A stretch of 64,000 bases of DNA from Apostichopus japonicus (lineage: Eukaryota; Echinodermata; Holothuroidea; Aspidochirotida; Stichopodidae), in contig NC_092582.1 of assembly GCF_037975245.1 (NCBI RefSeq), positions 268,001 to 332,000 on the forward strand, read 5' to 3'. Shown piece after piece: positions 44,951 to 55,668 of this stretch. The notes under the pieces were generated by a model. It ran no database searches. It worked only from the letters and a program-made list of their open reading frames with translations, and had not been told where the DNA came from. The position numbers and the translations under genes were made by a program. Position 1 is the stretch's first letter. Each line of letters begins with the position of its first letter.

Positions 44951-44991
44951 GGGTGAGACCAGAGCCGTATATATACGGCTCTGGGTGAGAC
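44951..44991. repeat. 26-nt perfect palindrome flanked by a 9-bp direct repeat
   Basis: CCAGAGCCGTATA / TATACGGCTCTGG at 44,959-44,984 is a perfect palindrome. GGGTGAGAC stands directly on both sides (44,951-44,959 and 44,983-44,991), as a target-site duplication would. Confidence 0.85.
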
Positions 44992-45180
44992 ACTCCCACA
45001 CCCCCCTCTATAGCGACGTCCATGCGTGTACCCAGTGTTCTCAATGTTGAGTAAACTCCGGTATCACTCAACAAGAAGGTAACATGGGATGCGCTGCCAC
45101 GGAATATGCTCCCTATTTCATTTCCCCAATATTAGGGAACGGGCACCGTCTTTGAAACACCAACTACAACTAAACAACCA

Positions 45181-45765
45181 CTATGTACAAGCTTTGGCTC
45201 TAGCTATGAAGTGCTGTGTCTTATGAAAATGACGGAGCGCAATAGTTTTCAACTGGAATCGCCCGAAGATGCGGCGTCTGTAATCCGAGGAACCAACGAA
45301 CTTCTCTGTTAACTCCTCAGGCTTCAACTGGGCTAGACGTTCGCGGTGAATATAGCACACCATCACATGGTTCAGCCTCTGTTGAGTCATGGTGCTCCGT
45401 AGCCATGTCTCCAATCGCCTCAAAGCACTAAAAGATCTCTCGGCTTCCGTCCAACTGGCGGAGGAGACGAGGAGCAACCACAAGAGAGCTTCGACTTCAC
45501 CAAACATAGCCCGTACCGCTGGATTCATCAACTTGAATATTTGTCTATACCCTTCAACCGACAACAACTGGAACTGGCCTCGAAAGAAAGGCAGACTAAG
45601 CTTAAGATTGTCGGAGAGCTCATGGTAACAACTCACGAGATCTGGGTGGAATTCTCCATTCAGCAACATTGAGTGATATTCGATGATATGAATCCTGAGA
45701 TGTGTAAGTCCTAACCAAATAGAGACACGACATAACTCTTTTTCCAAATGTGTATGTGTGTGTGT
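45181..45765 (-). CDS. hAT transposase C-terminal fragment (ZMYM-like)
   Basis: An open frame of about 190 codons encodes the C-terminal dimerisation region of hAT transposases: SSASWTEAERSFSALRRLET, then WLRSTMTQQRLNHVMVCYIH. This matches the family pattern AERSFSALRRLKTYLRSTMxxxRL. No frame break is seen, so it is relatively young. The N-terminal zinc finger and catalytic RNase H part are absent: upstream the frame runs into a (GT)n/poly-G stretch at 45,750-45,860. The translated Gly-rich start from there is not real protein. It ends at TAG (45,181-45,183). It could be the remains of the element that mobilises the nearby hAT-like MITEs. Confidence 0.8.
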   Translation of the reverse strand, partial: THTHTHLEKELCRVSIWLGLTHLRIHIIEYHSMLLNGEFHPDLVSCYHELSDNLKLSLPFFRGQFQLLSVEGYRQIFKLMNPAVRAMFGEVEALLWLLLVSSASWTEAERSFSALRRLETWLRSTMTQQRLNHVMVCYIHRERLAQLKPEELTEKFVGSSDYRRRIFGRFQLKTIALRHFHKTQHFIARAKACT

Positions 45766-45880
45766 GTGGGGGGGGGGGACATTTGCTATTGTTTCCCCCA
45801 CCCATCGAAATGTGGGGGGCGTGTCCCCCGTCCCCCCGTCCCCCCGTCCCCCCGTCCCCCCTGGATTGACGCCCATGCCG
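45766..45880. repeat. G-rich tandem CCCCCGT and (GT)n next to a CATGGGCGTCAATCC terminus
   Basis: Four or five copies of cccccgt, a GT run, and the reverse terminus ggattgacgcccatg at 45,863-45,877. The same terminus, with g for t, is at 43,133. Confidence 0.6.
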
Positions 45881-46223
45881 TCATCCCCACTTTTCAATGT
45901 TTTAAGCCCATTTTGTTCAGAATTTGAATAATAAATTCACTTCATAACATGCCCATAATGTTGCACAAAATATCATCTATGGACAACCAATTCAACCCCT
46001 AACAGACCGGTCAAAATTGCACGAGTAGAGGGAAGTATGATGGAGAATGTTGGTCAGGGAATTTTCGAAAATTCAGACACAGTTAATTTATTAGTGTACA
46101 AATATTAAAACCTCTTATAACGGCTACTATAAAACTTCGATATCATAAAAAAAATACAAAAAATATGCTCGAGGGGGGGCCTCCCCCTTCGCCCCTGGCT
46201 ACGCGCCTGCGGTTAGAAATCTT

Positions 46224-46352
46224 GTAGGAAACAGGCCAAATGGAAACCCATTGAACCCATATCGATGTGGATCATATATATGATTGTACGTACTTACACT
46301 CCTACACAAGAGATGTACAGACATTATGATAATAATCATGAGTGACAACATG
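46224..46352 (-). repeat. Dispersed repeat, inverted relative of 36,655-36,790
   Basis: Shares gaaacaggccaaatggaaac ccattgaacccatatcgatg and the following catatatatgattgtacgta. Confidence 0.75.
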
Positions 46353-46607
46353 CTATACGATCACAGGTCACAGAAACGACCACGAAGAGTCATTTACCTC
46401 ATGCAGCATGTGCTGGATGAAGTTTTAGTCACCGCCAAATATGATTTGGATAAATAATCTCACGCATAATTTTCTATTTATAGCCACACAAAAAGACTAT
46501 GCCACCAAATATTGGGGGGGGGGGGTATTAGATACTATATCCCCGCACCTAAAATATTGGGGGGGGGACCATGTCCGGCCCCCCGTCCCCCCATGATCGC
46601 CGCCCAT

Positions 46608-47077
<470 letters not shown>

Positions 47078-47101
47078 ATATATAGGCCTATATATTGTGA
47101 A

Positions 47102-49090
47102 CACTGGCGGATCCAAGGGGGGGGGTCAAGGGGGGCCATGGCCCCCCCAAAGGTGAGCCAAAAAGTGTTTCCGAACATCCGCTAAATCATATGCTTGGAA
47201 ATTAAAAAAATCGAGAGGAATAGCAGTGGTAGACTAGTCTAAACCTTTTCGTTTTCTGGTTTAAAATTAAATGCAGAGCTCCCAACTGACCCGCAATTCG
47301 CGGGAATTAGACCCGCATTCTAACACCCAAACCCGCTGACCCGCACAAGCGTCCGAAAAAACCGCATTGTAATTGTCAAGTATACATAAAAAAATTTGCA
47401 TCAAATTTTGACTTAGCAACCATCATTTCTTTGGCATTTAGCATAATAGAGTATAAAACCTCCTTTACAGCATCATTTGAACTTCAAATTAGCCTATATT
47501 TCTTTTCATTGGGGCGAGCAGCGAACATTTTCATGCCACGGGAAAGAATGAATTATCACTTACTATTCAATTTATTGATGTTACACACAGAAAAATGCAT
47601 ATTTCTCAGAAAATTTTGGGTGACAAAAGCCTTTCTAAGTGCCACCATTTTACATGTAGGCATCACCAGGATTCCAAAAAAATCAAAAGGGGAGGGGGAC
47701 GCCCCCTCCCCTTATACCCCTCCCCAGGACAGAGATTCGTGGCATGGACCAGCATTTGCCTTCTCAAGAGTTGGGAGCTATGTAAATGTATGAGCATGAG
47801 GATTTACAGTTTAACACCATTTTGCAGTTACAGGCTGGTTGTAAGAAATTTATAACCTATGAGAAATAAAATTTCTCGAGAAAGATGATCCCAACTTTGT
47901 TTCATAAATATTTTAGAAAATTACACCTGGGAAACATTTTTTTTAGAAGTAAATTAACATCACCATTGTACACTTTTGTCGCACCAAATTGCATCTGAGG
48001 GCATTCAGCAATAGAAAATTTTCCAAAGGGAAGGGGGGGGGGCACCCCCTCCCCAGTGGCGGCGGAACCGGGGGGCTTGGGGGGCTGAGCCCCCCAATGA
48101 AAAAGTTGAGGGGGCAAATGCATGATAAGCCCCCTCTCCCAATATTTACCAAGGTTCCGAAACGTGCATCTGCCCACTTTTCAATGCATACTTGTCGATC
48201 TGTCCGATGAACACGTATACTATATAGGTGTAATAATTTTAGTAATTGCTGGGGACCCTCGGCCCGTCCCCTGGCTATAGACCATATTGTCACCCCAACC
48301 GCGTCTTCACGCCCCGTGAAAAGTGGAAGAAGTTAGTGTGAGTACCGGTAAGCGTAACACAACTTCGTCTTAGGCCAATGACTTGCCTCATTTCAGGCAG
48401 TTCTCCAACATCCCCTTACTTAGTGGCGGAGCGTCCATATATACAGTCAGGGGTGGATGCCCCCTGACGGACTCAAATGGACTACTGGCGCCCTTTTCAG
48501 CTTTTCACTACTTTTTTACTTATTCGCGATTATTGACTATTTTATTACGCTCTCATATACCTATTGACATTTGTCATATTCTGTTGGTGTAATTTTCCGA
48601 CAAAATGGCGACGACACCTATTTATTCTCCGTTTATCTGCAAATTAGTAAGGCCCGAAAGGGTGATTTCCTGCAATCAAGGGAGTGTCTTTACTCAAAAA
48701 TTTTCTGACCGCTCCGCGCCAACCTGTGGTGGCGCTCCTCTTAGATAGTGTCGAAAGCGCCCCTACAGACTATTCTTGCCCCCCCCTGACCAATACCCCT
48801 AGCTCCGCCACTGCCCTTACTACACTCAAAAACGTCTTTGCAAGTACACTTCGAGTAATAGCTACTCTCTTATTAAAACACCATCGAATATACAAATTAC
48901 AATGTTTTTACAGACTTTCGTGCAATCTGAGAAATTGCAGGCTTGAGACCCATATTCTAGGGGTAGGTATTCGAAGCATAAAACACTCGGGAAGTGCCGT
49001 TTCCGGCCATCTGGGGGTTTGAAAAAACCCAAAATTTTCTTGAACGCTCCGCGCCAACTGATGGTGGCGCTCCGCTTAGATAGTGTCCAC
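47102..49090. repeat. Cluster of G-rich hAT-like MITEs
   Basis: Termini include cactggcggatcc (47,102), cagtggcggcggaacc (48,054) and agctccgccactg (48,801). GC-hairpin cores lie at 47,687-47,713 and 48,024-48,052. GCGCCA-hairpin blocks (gctccgcgccaac...ggtggcgctcc) lie at 48,709 and 49,050. Individual borders cannot be fixed by eye. Confidence 0.6.
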
Positions 49091-49269
49091 ACATTAGCCC
49101 CCCAATAATTTTTCCGTTCCGCCGCGCCTGCCCCTCCCCTTAGACCCCTCCCCCATATCACTCTAATTCCACTTTGGCCCCTCCCAAACAAAGGCTCTGG
49201 ATCCGCCAGAGATTGTGAATGGGATAGCCAAATGATGGCGACGGAGGAGGATAATCCGACGCAGAGTGG

Positions 49270-49273
49270 CCGG
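49270..49273. repeat. Target-site duplication CCGG, left
   Basis: Directly precedes the TGT terminus; identical to 55,665-55,668. Confidence 0.65.
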
Positions 49274-49460
49274 TGTGACAGTACAGAGTGTCCCCCTGTA
49301 CAAAGTGTCTCCGCGGACACTTTGTACCAGCATATTTAGTCCGGTCGGACATTATCTGCTGAAAATTGTGTCCCACCCTCACAGCAAATATAGTCCCACC
49401 GGACGAAATGTCCTGGTACAGAATGTCCGCAAATACTTCATAGCATATTTTGTCCCGCAT
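49274..49460 (+). repeat. Left terminal inverted repeat made of palindromic words
   Basis: Contains GTACAAAGTGTC...GACACTTTGTAC (perfect 12-bp arms, 6-nt loop, about 49,298-49,327). Words GTCC/GGAC, TGTAC/GTACA and agcatatttwgtcc then recur, each inverted copy separated by 2-6 nt. Confidence 0.8.
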
Positions 49461-49469
49461 AAAATTTAA

Positions 49470-52400
49470 GCATTTCGATATTCAAAAGGCAATTGAGTTC
49501 ATTATATCAATAATTAGAGCAGATGCATACGTCAGAGTTAAATGTTACAGGAAATAAATGAGACGTTGTGCGTTGCTGCAAAACAAAAAATAGAACGGGA
49601 AAAAAAGAAGAAAAAGAAACAAGTCTTCCATCTGTAGAAGATGTTAATCATGTTTTTGTTGTGATTGCTGCTATGTTATCCTCCGTATATGTTGCATTTT
49701 GTATTCGGCAACTACATTGCGTTCATAGTCATCTTTACAGAGGGAGAGATAGTATAAACCTAACTTCCTCCCCCAACGGAGGGCGGGTACGGGATAGGTA
49801 ATGCAACAGCTACAACAAAATATGATAATTGCAGAGGTAAAATATTACGAACTTTAGGAGTCCAAACTTCATTTTTTCCGTATTTCCCTGACACACAGTG
49901 GGTAAGTTTTGGCAAGTATGGTAACTGTACTTCATGGGTCTACGAGAGTTGCCTAGCCAATATGAAATTTCATCCGTGCGTAAAGCTCATTATAGGACGG
50001 GAAGTTACCGAGAGTGTTTTCAAGTTACATCCTAAATGAAATCGGCAACGCTATATACAAAGCTCAGGCCCATACACATAATTTTGAGTGCAAGGATAAG
50101 GGGGGGGGGGAGTTGGGATGGTAAGTTATCGAATTTGTGTCCTGGGGAGGGGTCTTCTTAAGTCTGTGACCTATCTGTGATGAGTTCCAAAATATTTTTG
50201 TTTGCTAATAACAACCGTGAATTAGCTGGAAGATACTTCTCTGACCTTGAAAATGTCAACACTGCCCCAACCCTCTCCGTATGGGCTTGACACCTATTTA
50301 TTGACTTTCATTACTACTTTATTGTTTACTTTTTAACCGTTCCTTATTTTTGTCACTCAATCGTCGAGTCAAGGTTTTCTCCCTCTCAACAGGGTGGAAG
50401 GACATTCCCCCACCCCTGCCCCCTAAGCCCGTTGTGATGGCCATGCGCGAAGCAAATCTTCATTTGTATAGACAAATGGCATTCCAGGCAATTCCAGTGA
50501 TAAAGGTTTGTTGTTTCTTATTATGAAGGTTTCTTATTGGACAAAAGTGGTTCAAATTAGAAAAGATGTATTAGACAATATTCTCTTCAAAAGAGCTGCA
50601 AAACATACAGGAAACAAAACAAAGCCAAACAAGGGAAAGAATAAAGCAAATAGGACAGAGCAGGATGCAATATGCTAGATTTGTTGTCTCATCATGTTTC
50701 TCACACTTTAAATATGTCATTCTTGTAGAGAAAAGTTTGTTTAAAGAAAGTTAATATAGTAAAAATCAAAACATGAAATTGGATGATAGTCATGCACAAA
50801 CACAATATTCTGAATCTATATCAGACTGGGCAAAGAGTGAAAAATGATTATACATGGGATCAGGGAGCCAGGAGCCGGGGGGGGGGGGGGGCACTGTCTG
50901 TACATACTATTTTTAAAATGGCATCCCATATCTTTTTATAGCAAGGTTAACAATAAACAATCTCAATAAATAGTATTGATAACATACTAACACATCATAT
51001 ATATTTAAGTGATATGGCCGGTGTGTATCGGTTTATAGCATAACGAGTGGTGGTTGTGGAATGAGAAAATGTCCCTCTGATGTTGTGTGCCCACACCCAT
51101 TTCCTACCCCCTGCATGGGGAAATTTAACTGGAATGATGACTCTCCCTTTGTAGCTCTGATGCAACTAAAGATAATCCATGCTTTCTAGAGCATCCTTCA
51201 AGCAGGGAGGTATTGCTTGGTTAGAATGATATACTACTGTCACTCTTCTTCAAACAATATGTACTTGAAACTCTCATAATCCACATGAAGAAAATCCTCT
51301 TTAGAGTTTGGTAAAGACCTCAATAAAACCATGCAGAAGTTTCCCTATTAGAATCCCCCCCCCCCCCCCTTGAACTGCTTTCCACAGACAGTAAGATAAA
51401 ATGCTTTAATGTGCAACTTGATACCGTCAAAAGTTAAATCTTGATTGTAAATTACAAAATAAAATAGCTGATTCTCATGTATCCAACGGGTTTTTCGTTA
51501 AGACTTACACAGAAATCCATAACAGCAAAAGTTACAACAGGAAGCAGAATATGGTCAGTTATATGTTTTACTATGAGAACTTATCTTGAACACATTTTCC
51601 AGAACCAAGAAACACGCCTTCGTATTTGTTATTTAATGAAGTAATGAGGTGATAAAGAATTTCAAGCGTCACAACCCTTCAACTTGACCTGCAAATATAT
51701 GGATTTCCACCGAACGACTGGCAGTGAAAAGTCAATGGCCTCTCTTTGCTTAAACATATAGCAGCCGACAAAGTTTTCTCTCATGATATGTTAGAGTGAA
51801 AGACAAGATTATTGTCGGTAACAAGTTAACTGCTAAGAAAATCGTCTAGACATGTCTTCTGTTAACTTCATACATACTCCCTCCATTGGTGGTCAGAGAT
51901 GAGATATCAGTACAACCAAATCTGAGCAAAATAAAAGTTGAAAGCAATATTATGAGTAGTGAATGCCACACTGTAAGTCATATATAAAATAAATTATCAT
52001 CTTGAAAGGTTATGTGTAAGCTCCACTACAAAGATAATTAACATTCACCATATTGGTTAAGTGTAGACTGTATAGTGTACAACTGAACTATGCTTAGGCA
52101 TTGAGTTAATTGGATGATCTTTTATTGTGACACTTACATGTTTATGGGAATACTGGGTCCATTTTTTTAATTGGAGATTGCATGTCATAATTTTGGCGCT
52201 ATATTGTACAGTTCACTACCAAACCTGAAAAGTTTTAACCACATGAGCCAATACAACATTTGTGACATATTAATGAAATTTAATATCAGAAATTTATCAA
52301 ATTAGCTTAAGCTAGGATACAACAGAAGTTTGATGCCTTTTGGTGCTCTATTGATGTATGTGTGCATGGCATGACTGTTTAATGCCGATCAAACATTAAT

Positions 52401-53240
52401 TATCCTGAATCAGGATCCATGGGGGTTCAAAACACCCTCTCTATGACCCAAATGCAAAACCAAATAATGCTAGCTAACCATTATTATGGTAAAATGTACT
52501 ATTATACATCATTTTGCGTCAAGAGACCTAAACATTGCCCTATTTTGCCAAAACAGAGGGTCCCTCTCCCAGGTTTCAGGAAATATCCCCCCACTATACA
52601 CACAAACACATTTAGCAATTTTCCACAACGGACCTAACAGAGAAATGGTACCAAAACTCAGTTGATACATTATCTATCTTATCTTGTCGAAGTTCCTGTC
52701 AAAACAGCCAATTAGTAATAAGTTCACACTTTCTAAACAGAAAAGTTCCCTGTGGTTACAATATCAAACTGTCCAACACCTTTTTGAAAAACAACACACA
52801 AAAGGTGGTGTCTAGCTGTGGAATGTGGTCTTAATTATTTACTCATCATTTGTTTGAACAAATAAACTGTGTCTGCTGCAGTGAAACATGTCCAGCCAAA
52901 ATCACTTTTTGGGGATGTAAATTAAATGACGACAATTGTCAGGCTATATGCTACTTAAAAACCAGAGGTGGAACCTTTGCAAGTAAATATAGGAACAAAA
53001 ACTACTTACATATAAACTTGTTAATGGGGACTTAACCTGCAAAGATTTACAGTACACTTTCTCGGTTCTCACCTACCTTCGTGACCTTTCTGTATGCTTA
53101 ATACCTATTTGGAAATAGAATAGAATAGAATCTGCCATGCACTACAAGTTATTTGCATGGTACAAATAACAGATATGATGCCATTCATATTGGAACTAGT
53201 TACTAACTACAGAAAATTGTTCACTTTTTAAGACATGCTT
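49470..53240. other. Interior of the GINGER element, no coding remnant recognised
   Basis: No integrase D or E motif was seen on the minus strand. Poly-G and poly-C runs lie at 50,100, 50,877 and 51,355. This part may be replaced or heavily eroded. Confidence 0.45.
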
Positions 53241-53242
53241 AC

Positions 53243-53404
53243 CTCATCATCACATCAGTAATGAAATAAGAAGTTGATGCTGCAGTCTTGTCAGGCACTG
53301 CCTTAGCCTGTCTCAGGCCACTTTGAATAGAAGTCAGACAGTGTTATCATGTACAGTCGATTGGCAGCTGTCACTGGTAGAGGACCAATAAGATCAACAC
53401 CAAC
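53243..53404 (-). pseudogene. GINGER integrase exon, catalytic core start, frameshifted
   Basis: Minus strand after cttaacag: VGVDLIGPLPVTAANRLYMI then TLSDFYSKWPE, holding the first catalytic Asp (VDLIGP) of an integrase core. A 4-bp insertion after WPE shifts the frame. After it AKAVPDKTAASTSYFITDVM continues to an intact donor AG|GTAAGC. The continuation with the second Asp and Glu was not found. Confidence 0.75.
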
Positions 53405-54081
53405 CTGTTAAGAAAGAAGACAGCATTTAGGTGCTAATTTAATTTTTTTTTACAAGTTGCAGGCTTTGCCTTGACTGTTGTTCTATTCCATTGCTTCATG
53501 CTGTACACAGATCTAGATAAAAACAGTGGGATATCTGATCGAAACAGGATGTTGGTGGATTTAGGCCAATTATTTTTACCTTGCAAATATGAAAATGTAA
53601 CTTACACCATACTGTACCATATATTTACAATCGCTTCAACCACTAAACCAGTAAAATGATACGCCACTTTTTGCAACTTACAATTACATGCGGCAACATG
53701 CCTATATTGATGGTTGCTCTGCAGTTAGGCCAGAGTGTGGCTTAAAGGTTTGCTGTATGGGCCCTAAATATGCCAAATTTTCACTTTGGACAAAATTCTG
53801 TAAGTATGTTTATATCCCTGAAGGAAATTTACCTCACTGGGACATTCAATCATCTCGTGTCATCATTTAGAATGTCTGAGCACAATTTAAAGGGTTATTA
53901 CCCCCAGAAAAGTACTTTTTGAAAACTTCTAGCAACTAAAGTGGCCAAAATTTAGGGCCAATACAGACTACCGTTAAACTTGTAAATGTTTAATTTGTCC
54001 AGAAAGAATGACATTAACTAAACTAAACCTTCACTGCATACTGCGGACATCCTGTGCAATTAAAACAGATTGAATATTTAC

Positions 54082-54258
54082 CTGTTTCCATAATCCAGTT
54101 ACAGGAATGCTATGGAGACTTGTTCGTAGGTCTACATGACAATGACGCTTTGACATCCTGTTGAACATAACTTGTTACATCATCGTTGATAGTTTTCCAA
54201 TAGAATCTAGACAATAGACATAGTCTGTTGTCTGGTTTATCTATGCAAAGATGAACAC
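54082..54258 (-). pseudogene. GINGER integrase exon, zinc-binding H2C2 region, frameshifted
   Basis: Minus strand after ctttgaag: HLCIDKPDNRLCLLSRFYWK then TINDDVTSYVQQD, matching the H2C2 finger (FYWxxxxxDVxxYV). A frame change follows, and RTSLHSIPVTGLWKQ, the usual bridge before the core, leads to the donor CAG|GTAAAT. Confidence 0.72.
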
Positions 54259-55145
54259 CTTCAAAGAGATAAGAAAATTCATGATCAAAGGAGATATGTT
54301 TTTTTGCCCCCCCCCCCAAAAAAAAACCACAAGCAAACAAACACACACAAATATATGGGCTGCAGAATTGGTAGTTCTAGCTGAAGTGCCTTAAAATTGA
54401 ATTACAACTCTATATCAGTGTTTGAAATGGAATATTCCCATTATTGTACACATTGCTTGGCCACAATTGGGATCTATAGATATTTAAGAAGTTTTCTTCT
54501 GCAGTGAGGTTTGGCATGTAGAGAATATGCCACACCTAAAAAAAGTACTATCAGGCCTTCAATAATATATCTGTTCTTACCAACCAAAATTAATGAACGT
54601 GAATTTATTATGTACAGTATTAGTGCCACTTTCCTCTAGAAGTAGGCTCGGCTATATGCTATAGTCCAATAATTGCATTTTATAGTGTCCCATGCATGCA
54701 AACCAGACTAGTTCTCTAAGCTTTAGTAATCTGTTGTTATCTTTTATGATAGGCAGGGCGATTAAAGGTGGAAATTTATAATAATTGTCACAAAAATTTG
54801 TTTGGGTAAACAATTGGGTAAACAAAACGAAAAGAAATAGGCCCTAATAACTTTGCTCAAGCATACAACTGATTATAATGTTGCACAAGCAATTGCTTGA
54901 CTTTTGCGAATGAGTTTTTACAACTAACCAAACGTGGTAAAAGAATATCATGATTTGTTCACCAAAAAGGTCCTAGAGGCCTGGTTATAGTTTAACTGTG
55001 GAATGGCCGTTCGCCATTTAACAACCAAAGGCATACTGTGTATCCTATACTGTAAGTTACAGACATTACCTTATAGATGTCACTAGTCAGTGTGAGCTGC
55101 TTCGATTTGGGCGAGTTGAGTAGCCCTAGATAGCAACACTTTCCT

Positions 55146-55391
55146 TCAATTTCGGTACGCAAGAGTTCCATTTTCAGCCAGTCTGAAAGACTGACTTTGT
55201 CTCCGTAAGATTCTTCTCTGTTTTATTCTTGTAAACCCACTTGGATAGCTCTCATCTCTTAGAATATCCGCAATTTGTCTCACGTTTTCTGCTAGCTTTT
55301 CCGTTTTTAGTTGTCGCACGACTTTACTGCTAAATATACGGAAGCCGAAATGCGACAATTTGCTAATAATACGGATACTGCCAGAGTCCAT
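55146..55391 (-). pseudogene. GINGER integrase first exon with premature stop
   Basis: Starts ATG at 55,391 and encodes IADILRDESYPSGFTRIKQR then RILRRQSQSFRLAENGTLAY. This is the N-terminal YPxGxxxxxRRxxRRxxxxFxLxxGxLxY pattern of GINGER, KRBA2 and GIN1-type integrases. An in-frame TGA at 55,146 follows YRN, and the same frame then continues RKVLLSRATQ, so the stop is a decay mutation. Confidence 0.75.
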
Positions 55392-55429
55392 TACTAATTA
55401 AATTTTTGCTACTCGGACGTACATGCTAC

Positions 55430-55664
55430 GGCGGACATTGTGTTCAGGGGGACACAATTTACAACAAAATATATGACCGTCAAATAATGTCCCCCTCCGT
55501 GTAACCATAGCATATTCTGTCTGGGGAGACAGTCTGTACCAACTGGCCTTGTACAATAGGTCCGGGGAGACCAAACGTACTGGTAAATCCAGTATAAACT
55601 GTCCTGTGGGACCGGGACAGTTTATCCTGAATATGGAATATTTGCGACAGTTTGTACTGCTACA
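55430..55664 (-). repeat. Right terminal inverted repeat made of palindromic words
   Basis: Same style as the left end: aaactgtcc...gggacagttt, tgtctggggagaca, ggtccggggagacc and agcatattctgtc. Only the outer 20 bp or so aligns clearly with the left end, so the inner palindromes have been rebuilt or exchanged. Confidence 0.75.
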
Positions 55665-55668
55665 CCGG
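55665..55668. repeat. Target-site duplication CCGG, right
   Basis: Directly follows the ACA terminus; identical to 49,270-49,273. Confidence 0.65.

Larger units (their letters stand above)
49274..55664 (-). mobile_element. GINGER-type DNA transposon, full length but decayed
   Basis: The left end TGTGACAGTACAGAGTGTC and the right end, read inward, TGTAGCAGTACAAACTGTC match at about 15 of 19 positions. CCGG stands immediately outside both ends (49,270-49,273 and 55,665-55,668). TGT...ACA ends, a 4-bp duplication and an integrase related to LTR-element integrases define GINGER transposons. The minus strand holds three integrase exon remnants. The roughly 200-240 bp at each end consist of small palindromes. 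The integrase is disrupted and its distal catalytic part was not found. Confidence 0.75.

Noticed and set aside
45766-45897. Gly-rich N-terminus of the hAT frame (GGTGGRGDGGTGDT)
   Set aside because: It is a read-through of cccccgt repeats and a GT microsatellite, not transposase.
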